From the NCBI RefSeq assembly GCF_964355755.1, contig NC_092673.1, forward strand, positions 17,801,001 through 17,865,000: a stretch of 64,000 bases of DNA, read 5' to 3'. How positions within the stretch are numbered: position 1 is the stretch's first letter; every line of letters starts with the position of its first letter. The position numbers were made by a program, and so were the translations under genes. The stretch is from Antedon mediterranea. Taxonomy: Eukaryota; Echinodermata; Crinoidea; Comatulida; Antedonidae. Of the stretch, positions 47,901 through 59,900 are shown piece after piece. Below the pieces are notes generated by a model, which was not told the DNA's origin, did no database searches, and saw only the letters and a list, made by a program, of their open reading frames with translations.

Positions 47901-50900
47901 GACGTAGTGTTTTACTTGGAAAGCGTTTTACAGCTTGAGGATGAACCATCAAAATTAAATGTGTTTGCTGCACATATTGGAATGCGAGCAAGAAATATTT
48001 TATGTAAGTATTTAATTTTCTATTATAATATTTTATTTCTGTTCCATGTGGAAGAAAGAAAGTTATGGATAGGTATCGTTAGACTGTTATGCTTTATCAT
48101 CATCATTACTTCATCATAATTATATCTCAGTCGTTGTCATCACTATTCATCATTATCAATCAAAATAAAAACTATACTAATGCTATTATTATTGTTTTAT
48201 TACATTATATAGGCCTTCTTAAAAAAACAGTACCCGAGTCAGTGTCAGGGAGGATATTTGGAGGTAGTGATTATTCTATTAAAATTCAGACAATGTTGGT
48301 ACAAGTATCGTATTGGTATGACGAGCATGATTCACTTGATATGCTGAAGGTGTTGTGCAAAGATCTGATAACGCCTAACAATGCTCTACAAAATGCTGAC
48401 ACCACCATGGAGTTGTTTGATTTATTGCAACAGGCTGGGTGTCTTTCCACTACCAACTTTAAAGTTCTTATCGATATCATCAATATCACCGGTACCAAAG
48501 GTGCTCTTGAGGCTAACAAATATCTGAAGAACATGTTTGATGAATCTGATCATCATGTTACATCTTTTACAACGTATCGACAGAAACTGATAGATTTCGG
48601 CAAAACACTTTCCCAAGACAATTTAAGAATGCTGATCAGTCTAAACGATGTTTCTAGGAGACAATGTGACAACCAGTGGACTGTGATACTAGATCTTGAA
48701 CAAAGGGGCATCCTGAGGGAAGATACATTGCAATCATTTATCAAACATTTAAAGGAAAATAAGATGACTGTTGCTGCTGAAACGTTAGAAGGTTAAGTTA
48801 ATTCTCAGTATTATGTACTAAATAACTGATAAGTTTGTCTGTGTACTGCAAGTATAGATCATGAAATGGTTTAATTTCTACTTTTTAAAATTAACTCTAT
48901 ATTATAATTAAAATAAGAGGAGAAAAACAGCTTTTTTTCAGAACTCAATATTTATTTTTTACTTAAACTATGACACACACCTACAGTATTCTATTTTTTG
49001 GTCTGAAATGCTTTGTGTTCTTCTCCTTATTTCTCCAGTTTTTGTGTTGTGTTAATATTTTTATAATATGTTACTATTACTGTATTTATTACAATAGCAT
49101 TTTAATTAATACTTTTTTTCTTGTTGATTGGAGTCTATAGTTAACATTTTAAATTCTTTTTTTTAATCTCATAATGTAATTTTATTTATTATATAATAAT
49201 GTAGTATTTATATAGTTTGTAGATTTATTTCGCATGCTATTGTTCATTTTTGCTTGATTGTTGAACTTAATTTACTCAAAGCTATTTTAAAATCTTATTA
49301 TATTTTTAGATAATTTTCCAACATTTCAATATCCCAATATTGCTGCTCGTGATTATCAAGATGCATACAATGAAGCCTTGAAAGGAGGGTCTGTCAAAGT
49401 GAATCTTGGAATGCTTAAAGTAATTGGACAGGAAGGAGTGGGTAAAACATGCCTCATTAATGCATGTCTTGGAAAAGAGTAAGTAGTAGGACAGTGAAAT
49501 TGACATTACAAACTAATTGTGAGCAAACTAAGAATTACAAACCAGCCAACTTTTATTGATTTGTTTTTGATAAACTACTACTTTCTAAATATTGCAGTAT
49601 AATAGATCTAACAATAGTTGAATAAAAACTTTTAGAAATATATAAATCAGTTACTACCTAATCATAAAACCATCAAATTTTCTATAGATTATAGAATTTA
49701 ATTTTAATCTTGTATTCTTTCTAGGAAAAAAAATCATACGAATTGTTGAGTAACTTGACTTCCTAAATGTATAATTTGCTTCCAATATTCTTAAAGTCAT
49801 GTAAGGCACAATTGGCTAGTTTTATGTACATTCTTTAATTTAACTGTACAAAAAGGTATTTTACCAAAACAATTGAAGGATGCAAATGTTGTACCTATTT
49901 TCAAAAGAAATGGAAAACCCAAAGACGAAATGAAAAGCTATCGTCCAGTGTCTTTAACTCCCATAATTTGTAAGATTATTGAGAAATTGCTTTGCTATCA
50001 TTTAAGGGAATATCTAGAATATAATAATATCCTTTCAGAAAATCAGTTTGGGTTTAGACAAATGTATAGTACTGAACTTTTACTTTCAAAGGTTTTTCAT
50101 TCATGGGCACAGAGCTTAGAACTTAAAGGCTGTAAAAATATTGATATTATTTTTCTTGATTTTTCGTCTGCATTTGATAAGGTGTCTCATAAAAGATTAA
50201 TTAAGAAACTTAATAACTGTGGCATTGGTGGAAACACTAATGCATGGCAGGGCCGTAGCCAGGATCTGTCAAGGGAGGTTCGGACAATAAGTATTTTATT
50301 CCACCCAATCATTCACACATGAATTAAAAAATTCATCGACAAACGAAATATAGCCTATATTCATTCCTTTTAAATATTAGGCATATTGCCAAGGCTAATA
50401 ATCGATTTGTCCATAATTATTGCGTTTTGCCGGGGGTTTTCCATAATCTAAGGCCAATTTTTAGGCCAAATCATAATTGTGCGTAATACGTCATAACACA
50501 TGTGGTTTTTTTCTTGAGGAAACCGGGGTGGCGACCTCGTGGGTTGATGCATGGAGAAATCAGTTTTCTGAAACCATGATTTCTCCATGGTTGATGTCAG
50601 TAATTACCACGTTGTTTGATTTTACGACGCGAGATCGTGTTTTCCCCCGGAAGGCCTACAGTACAGTGTTAACTGTTTGGCTTAGCATCAACCTTATTAT
50701 TCGATGTTTTCCTTTACTAAACACTGGGAAATATCACTGTGTTTTATTTGGTAACTGTCCGTTCAATACTTAAAAATATATTTAAGCTTCATATATATTT
50801 TATTTATATTAAAATATCTGGTAGTGACTGCCGCTATTTTGCCTGTTGTTGTTACTGATCGTTCAGGCGTGCAATCGGCCAGTCTAGTCAAAGATAGTGT

Positions 50901-53900
50901 AGTAGGAAGATGTTACACTTCGCTCAAAAATTAGAGAACCGCTCGAGATAGGGCGCCTCTCACGACGAGTAGGGATAGACGAATCTGAAACATGAGGAGC
51001 GCAATGGCAAAGCCCAATGAAAATGGTGTTTTCGGCAATAAATTGAAAAAATAAGCCACAAAAAACAAACAAAAACTTCTTTTTTGTCTTTATTATACAA
51101 AGTTAAAAATTAATATGATGTTTTCATACTGTTTTTGGATCTTTTTAATTGTTAATACATTTATTTGGAGTGAGTTTTGTCATGACATGACTGTAAACAC
51201 TGAGCTAGGATCAGGAGGAGGCTTACGCGCGCCTGTAGACGCATTCATGAATGGATGGTGGTCATCTCGTACCCAAACCAACCCGTACCCAAACCAACCC
51301 GTACCCATAAAAACTCTTACCTATCTTGGTAAACCCCAGTTAAGTCTGAAGTCATAATGCTAATTTTACAGTATACAGTATTGTTGTTGACAAACAATAT
51401 ATGATTTATGAATAAATTATAGCAATTCTTCTGCAATTTCTATAAAACTCTAGGGGTAGAATCTTCGTTTCTATAGAAATTATCTGTTTCTATAGATTAA
51501 CATAGAATTCTAAAACTTCTATAGATAGAATATTTTGTGTAAGGGTAGTATAATGAAAGGGGGTAAAGTAGGCCTCCCCGCGGATATTTTTTCCTTGATA
51601 TAACCTTACCAATAATGAACTCATCATTGGCTTATAATTAATATTATCAATAATGTTAGGCATTACATAATCAGGGCATATACAATTACGATGAATGCAC
51701 GAACGTTCGGAGTGTTACAAGCATAATATAATAATTAGTTACAGTATTATTAAATTATTAAAATTAATAGATAATTAACAATAATTGTTTTTTTTTTCAG
51801 TAAAAAAACATACTCGTAGTCCTAAATTCCTATAATGTTCAAGCCTACTGGTACCGTATTCAGTTTATGCAGATCGACTATTTGTATAATATTATTGATT
51901 ATAATAAATATTGATTGATTGATTGATTATTGATTACATGCCATACTACCTATTCTCTTTTATTACCCTTAGAAATAAACCATACGTAATGGATTATTAT
52001 ATAGGCATACACAGTGTAGGCCTATTTACCACTATAGGCTCCTAATATATTTATTCACTCTGATGAAGAAGTGTTTCTAAAGCTAGGTATTACATTTTCT
52101 ATCTATGTCCAATGATAAACAATTAAATGTAAATAATTTTAAAAAGTTCAATTGATTTGCAAATAAAAAAATTAAAATAAAAGAAATAAAATACGAGTAG
52201 ATAAATTCCAGGTACCTAAACAATTCCAGGTAATTGAAACACAAATTTGTATTCCAAAACATATAAATATGATTCATTTGCACTTTCTATAAAGATAACA
52301 TTACATTTTATATGTTAATTCTTATTAAATCTTAATTTTACAGTCATATTATTCTTCTGTTATATAGCCTATTTCCTATACAATAACTTTCCGTATCCCT
52401 ACTCGACGTGCGAGGCGCCCTTTAAATTTTAGCTCCATGTTGTCTCGCTTTTATTTGCATTGAACGAATAGGAAGTGTAACATCTTCCTACTACACTATA
52501 TCTTTGGTCTAGTGTAGCAGCACCTAGCGTTGAAATAACTCATTGTTTACTTGACAATGACATGCTGATAATGACTTTCGTTGAATAAACAACTATACGT
52601 TGAAAGCCGTTCAACACAACGCAAACACAACGCAACGACAACGTGTTGAATGCGTTGTGATTTTTGCAATTAATTCTGTCCTGTACTGTAGTTCTGTATT
52701 TCCGATGCGTGTAGTAGTACCCTATTTATCTTCATTTCCGTACGTTCGTAAATATTAGGCCGAATTTCCGTAGTAATTTATAGACGTTCCGAAATTTGAA
52801 CCGTGTTATGCGGGTAGTAGAGCAAAGTTTTCTTCTTTCTGCAAATGTCCTATCATTATTTTCTTTGTTTTATTTGGAGTGTGGTTTAAAACAACACTTT
52901 TGTAAAGTTTATAGTGGATAAATAGAAATGAATTTTTGGAAATTGTGGTTTTAACATCTGACTTTATTTAGCATTTTTAAATGAATTAAAATTCCAAATT
53001 ATACAATTTAACCTTTTGCTCAATATATTTATAGCAACAGCTTCATATTTTTTGTATAACTTTTTAAAATTATTAATTGATAATTAATTTACATTAATTG
53101 AGTACAGTTATTAGAATGTATTACCGTACCAAAAGTACTATCATTGGGGACTTACCCGTGACGTTCGCATTGAACGAAAAAAAAATTTATCATGAATTTT
53201 ACGTGCGAGAGTACCATTTGCGGCCATATAGGGGTGTCATTTAACAATTTGCTTGCTCAAATACTCAGTGTCTACAGCCCTGGAGTCTTTGGGCAACCCT
53301 CTTAAAATAGTCCTGCGACCGCCCCTGATAGCTCTATCTATATTTATTTACAGCAATTTGTTGAGGAAACTAAATATATCAATGTAAATAGGTGGTATTG
53401 CTACAGTTGAGTAGGCCTACGTATCGGCTGGTGGTCTAGAACAAAATAATCGAATGCTATAATGTAAACTACAGTACATGATACCATAGACATTATAGTG
53501 TAATATATTAATATTCACTATAATCCTCTATGATGATGATACACTATACTTCATAGCCACACATACATATTGTAGGTAACCACAGCGTTCCATTTTTTTA
53601 TGTACGTCGGAAGGCTATATACTTTATGCATGCTGACTGCCAGTGATCGAAACAATAGGTACGCGGTTGTCTAGCTGTGTCCTTTGTACGATTCGTTGTG
53701 CCCAAGCTCGCGCCAATATCATGTTACATCCTGGGACCAAAAATTTGTATTATTTTTCAGGCGAAAATCGGCAACCAATTCATTTGTATTCACGAACGAG
53801 TTTACAAATTTTTAAATTTACAAATAACCTTTTGTATTGTGGGGCACGTATTTGGAGGATTTTCAGAGATGAGAGTGGTGAGGTATTGGGGATGTTGTGG

Positions 53901-56900
53901 ATGGGGTTTCGCAGTGGGTTAGGGGGGGGGGGGGTTCGCTGTAAAGGGGGTTCGCCCGAACCATAAAAACCCCCCCTGGCTACAGGCCTGCATGGATTAC
54001 AGATTTTCTTTCAAATCGACGCCAAAGGGTTATTTACGGAGGAGAAGGTCAGAGTGGGTAAATGTTACTTCAGGGGTACCACAAGGGTCAGTTTTGGGCC
54101 CTTTTTTATTTTTGATTTACGTAAGTGATATTGTAAATAATATTTCTTCTTCACTTTTTCAATTTGCTGTTGATCACACATTATCACGTCCTATTTATAA
54201 CAATAATGATTGTAAATTGCTTCAAAAGGATTTAAATTTAATTGCTAAATGGGCAAATGTAAACAAACTTCCCTTAAATCCTGTCAAGTGCACCGTAATG
54301 CGCATGTTACAAGATGTAAAGAGATCGTTAACTGGGATTATACCATAGAATCAGACAATATTCCTAAAGTTACAGAATTCAAATTTCTAGGTGTGTATGT
54401 AAATAGTTCGTTGTCTTATCATACACAAGTTATATGTTGTAAAGCAAGCAGATTGCTTGGTTTCATTTCAAAATGTAGTAAAAATATGTCCTGGTTAGCT
54501 ATGTTGAACTTATACAAAGCTCTATTACTTCCAGTGGTTACCTACTGTTGTTCAATGTGGGCACCATTTGAGAAATCATATATTAATAGAATAGAAAGTA
54601 TACAAAGGAAAGCAACAAGGATAATAATGTTTAGAAAGGAAGGTTCCTGGGACACATCTTATTTTCATAGGTTGAAAGTGCTTGAATTATTATCTATTGA
54701 TTGTTTAAATTACATAGACTTTCATTAGGATTTAAGGTGTTGAAAGGTTACTGTCCCCATTCTTTCAATGAGTATAATATTAAGACTAGTGAAAGATGTC
54801 CGGGTAGGCTTTTACGTTGGAATTCGAAAGGCAATATTTTTCATAATTCTGTATTTGTTTCCTTTCCTAGACTATGGGAGCAAATACCAAATGACATAAA
54901 AGATTCACAAACAATTTCAATATTTAAGGCTGCTTTAACAAAACACTATATTTCATGTTATGTATAGTTTATTTGTATTTTTCTTGTTTATGGTTTTATC
55001 TTAACTGTTTGTATTGTATGGAGTGAGTGCAGAATCTGTTTGGGCTTTAGCCTATTCTCATTTCTGGTTATTTTTACATTGATGACCGAATAAATATTAT
55101 TATTATTATTATTATAATTAATGAATATATAAAATGGTTTTGAAGTAAAAGGAGAAAAGTGCATGTTTTACAGTACCTGTACTTAAAATGACTGAAGTTC
55201 ATAGTTGGTTTCAAATATTTTTGCCAGATTTGAGGAAAAGCATGTAGTTACAGATGGCATAGCCGTGATAAGAACAGCAAGCACAACATGGAAAGAGGCT
55301 AATGCTGATAGTGGTAAACATGAATACAAATTAGCATATTACTCTTCCCATCATAACTGGCTATGTAACATTATTTATTATTTATCATTAATCTCATTAT
55401 CATAGACACAAACAGGCCCACAATGAAACGGAGGTGTAGAATGGAATTCAATAAATGTATACAACCGTAGTACTGTATGGTGTGAACGGTCTTATTTTCA
55501 CATACATTATACTAATACAATTGTTATGATCTCTTAGCACGCAAGCTATGTTACAGTGTTTGATGATGTATTGTAATTTTACATTAATTAATCAATAAGT
55601 TTGACAGTTGTCCAAAGTATACTTACGTATTAATGTATCTGCTAAAATAATATGTGCACACTGTCTTTTTTTCCCACAGGTAATCCTTCAAATCAGTATA
55701 CAAAAATGGTCACTGACAAACTGAGAGCAAGGAAAACTGTAAGCATAATGTCAATAATAGTGTAATAAAACATAAAATAAATAAAATATAAGTACCTACA
55801 GCACATTCCTACTATTGCAAACCAGTCACTTACAGAATGCAATGAGACATTATGAGCAGCTATTTTAATGTTTTAAATTTCTAATTATTGTTTTGAGAAT
55901 AAATATTACTTTTTATTTCTATTAAAGGTAGACAGTATTCAATATTTGATGAATATGTGTCAGGTTAACATGAAACCATCTACAGAAGATGATGATGGTA
56001 TTGTTAACTACAATATTGATGACAACAATGATGATTACAAAAATGATGGTATGTAACTTTTCCGTAAATTCTTATCTATTACATTTTGTAGTAAAAACAC
56101 TAATAAATAAGTCTTATATTATGAGTTGGCAATTTTTCATAGTTATTTGAAATAATTAAGATAATATTATAAGATTTTCTAATTTAAAGTAACTAAATAA
56201 CTATAACATTATTAAAATTATGTGCTCAGATTTAGAGGCAACCTATCTGTGTAAAAATTATGGTCACATAATTTTCTACTATGATAATGACAACTATAAT
56301 TAACTATAACTTGGAGACGAAATATCATCTGTGTAACAATTATGATTGACAGTCATACATTTCTAGACAGTGAAAACAAAAGTTATAATGATGACATTAA
56401 AAATGAAAAACAAGGATGAAAATAATAATGATAATGATGACGTGTTAGATATTAATAATGGTGAAGCCTGCATCTATGTGGTAGTGGGTGGTGACTTTAG
56501 CAATGATGATGATAATGAAAATTACAACAAAGAGGACAACTAAAACAATACTCATAATATATATATTAATATACTGGGACTTAAATTTGTCATTAAAAAT
56601 GAAATCATTTGCATATTTTTTATATTACTTGTATGTAAAAAAGCTTGTTTCCACTACAGGTACTGATACAGCTACTAAAGCTGTTCCATTTGATACAGAA
56701 CAGCAGTTTGATAAGAATGTAATCAAGAAAGTTGAGAAAAATAAAGAAGAGACTTTGGAAGAAACATTCAACATCTGGGATCATGGAGGTCAAATGATAT
56801 ACCATGGTATACATCGGGTAAGTTATAATATATGTTATTGCCTTGTAAGTTGATATTTTATTGTTTAAATACTTTCTACACATTTCTATAATAAACAGCC

Positions 56901-59900
56901 AGTTAAAAAGATAACATAATTGGTTTCATTCTAAGAGCGCTATATCAAATTTGTAATGTAATGTAATAATAACATAATTGTATGGCCAAGGTATAGTTTG
57001 CCTTTTTCTCCATTCAGTAATTGTAATCCAATGGTTAGTGCTTATATAAAATGTTGATATATTACAAATTTTCTATAAAAACAAGGCAAGTATTTTTATT
57101 AATTAAATTATTTTCTTCAGTTTTCAATCATAATTGATTTTAGCCACATTGTTTATGAATTTGTACCAGAGAAATAATTTATATACTTTATATATTAGAG
57201 ACCACTACAGAATAAATTGTACTTGTTCATAGGCCTTTAAGAATATTAATCGAATATTTGAATAACAAGCACATTATTTTTTCCAGATCTTCGTAACATC
57301 AGAAGCACTTTACATCGTAGTGTTTGATCTCAGTGTGAACCTCGAAGATCGTGCTATCGTCATTGATCCTAATGGCGTAAGTATTGTAAGACTAATTAAG
57401 GTATTGTAGTTGAAAAAGCACTTACTTTTTTTTAAAGTAATTTTGTTTTGATTTTGTTTTTTTTGTTTTTTTCAGAAAAAGCATCAACATCATTGGACCA
57501 ATCTCCAGTTCATATTATCTTACATCCTGTCAGTTTATTCTCATAGTCGTATTGTGAAAGAAGATGCAAAGAATGAAGTTAACAAACCAACTATCCTTAT
57601 TGTGGGTACACATAAGGGTAAGCTTGGCGAGACTGAAAAAGAACAAAATGATGAGGTAATATCTATTTCTAGCCACAATCAGGTATTACTGCTCCATAAA
57701 TTTAAAGAAACTGAACTAGAATACTTTATTAAACAACTTTATCAGGCATATAATATAAACGGTTTTTAAATGATAAAAATATTATTTTAAATATATGACA
57801 GTATATGACTAATGTGCTCATTACATAATATATATTTTCTACATTTTTATAAACTTTTTACAACCAGGCAAATATAATTTTTGAGAAGGTTCAAGATGTT
57901 CTTAGAGGGAAACTGTATGAAGAACATATATATCAATATTTTGCCATTGAAAACAGCCGAGAAACAACAGATAAAAGCTTTAGTGATCTCAAAGAGGTTA
58001 TTGAGAAACTTATGAAAGCTTTAGAAAAAGATATTCCTTTAAAGTGGATGCGTTTTCGATGTGATCTTCATGACCTCAGAAGGAAAAGACATTTTTCTTT
58101 GTGTCCTTTAGAAGAGGTAAACTTTATTTTGTAACCACATTAATAATCTTACTTTAAGCATTAGAACTTAATTAATACTTTCATTAACCATGTTCTGCCA
58201 CAGTGTATTAATCAGAGGAACTCCACACCCAAATGTATAGAAACTCAGATTTCAAGATCTGAGTTTTCTAGTTTCATTCTGACCACTGAAATGGACCGAT
58301 CCATTATTAATCAGAGGGATTGTAAAAATACTTTATACCTTTTTATAAATATTTAATTGCAGTATTACCGTTATATGATTTGCAACATTTTATTAATTTA
58401 ATAATTTTTATCTGATCATAAAGTAATAATATTTCAAATAACTTATCCTCTGATTAATAATGGATTGGTCCATTTAAGTGGTTTGAGTTTTCTTACAGCA
58501 GAATGAAACTAGAAAACTCAGATGTTGAAATCAGAGTTTTCTATACATTCATCTCAAAAGTACAACAATAAAATAGACATGAGAAACAAACATTACCACA
58601 TGGTGACCTGTAATGTTACTCTTTCATATTGAAATATGGTATATAGTACTGATTAATCTAAATTGAATATATGATGATGTAAGTAAAAATGAATATAAGG
58701 AATATGAATATGTGGAAAAGAAAGTAATCTAATAACCTTGCAATATAGATAGATAGATAGAAATCTTTCTTTATTCTGGATATTCATTCAATATTTGTAC
58801 ATTGTTCTTCCTTGAAGTCCAGTTAACACTTACAAATTACAAATATAAACAAGAAAAAATGGAAAATTATGAAAACGTTTTTAAAGACTACAATATCACA
58901 AGAGGCAAGAGAAAAAAACCAGTTAGATCAAATTTTTAAACGATTGCAAAGTTAATGAATTTATAGAGCTGCGAATATCTGGTGAAAGATATTCCAGAGT
59001 TTGACTGAGCGGTATTGAAATGTTCTTTTACCAGAATCATTATGCCATTTTGGTAAGACTAAAGTGTTTTTCGATTTGCTTCTTGTATTTAAATTATGAT
59101 AATTATCATATTTCAGCTCTACACTGAAATACCAAAAAATGTTGTCCATGTAACATTTCATGCTAAAAATACAAAATTAACGTTGTTAATAAATGTATCT
59201 CTACCATGTTATAAAAACTGAATATCATTTCCTATTTAACTATTTTTTAAAAATCTAATATTATAACCATTATTTCTAGCTCAAAATGCTGGCAACTAAG
59301 AATGGTATTGAAAAAGAACAATCGGTACTGCTGAACTTCCTGTATGATCTTGGTGAAATTGTTTACATGCCTGACAACAAATTATTAAAAGATAAAGCAG
59401 TGTTAGATCCGATGCAGCTGGTTGAAATTGTTACTGCTTTTGTAACGGTCATTCCACCAAAGTTTCCAGTAAGTACAGTAGGCCATGTAATATTTCAAAT
59501 GGTAAATATGTGTTTGTGGTGTCACTCCTATGCAAGTTCGGTGCAGTTCCTTGTGAAAACATTATTTTTGATCATAGTACTTAAGAATTCTTTTTTTGGT
59601 ATAGAAGCCTGCATTTAGGAGACTTGACAAGGGCATATTGGAAGAAAAGTTGTTGCGAAAATTATGGAAAGAGCGTAAAGTTGACGAAGGAAAGAATTTT
59701 GAGTTCCTTGTGGCACTGATGATTCAATTAGGTTTCATTTGTGAAAAGACGACGACCAGCAGCCAAGATGTGGCAAGTACATCTACAGTAGGTTTTATTC
59801 AGTTATCTTTTTTAACATGTTATATTTTGTATGCAAGATTGTGTAAAAAATAATTTTTTTGGGATGATACATACTTTTTAATTAATTAATTAAATTTTAC

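Larger units (their letters stand above)
45471..49228 (+). repeat. 1,879-bp tandem duplication of two DED exons
   Basis: Unit 1 is 45471-47349 and unit 2 is 47350-49228. Reading both, I found only two substitutions: the Val/Asp change in exon 4/6 and T/G in cttgttTattgg versus cttgttGattgg. Introns are as conserved as exons, so the event is recent, or an assembly artefact must be ruled out. Confidence 0.95.
49850..55125 (+). mobile_element. 5'-truncated LINE with nested insertions (gene B intron 7)
   Basis: 49861-50247 encodes reverse transcriptase motifs (SYRPVSLTP, ENQFGFR, IIFLDFSSAFDKVSHKRL). After the inserted element it resumes at 53991 with VTSGVPQGSVLGPFLFLIY, and continues through frameshifts to a C-terminal frame ending at 54967 and a tail ending in (ATT)n at 55093-55117. 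The catalytic FADD box is FAVDHT here, so the enzyme is dead. Type: CR1/L2-like by motifs. Confidence 0.85.

Noticed and set aside
53643-53966. 107-codon frame ending in a Gly-rich stretch
   Set aside because: It runs through the G-rich sub-terminal part of the CAGGG element; not a gene.
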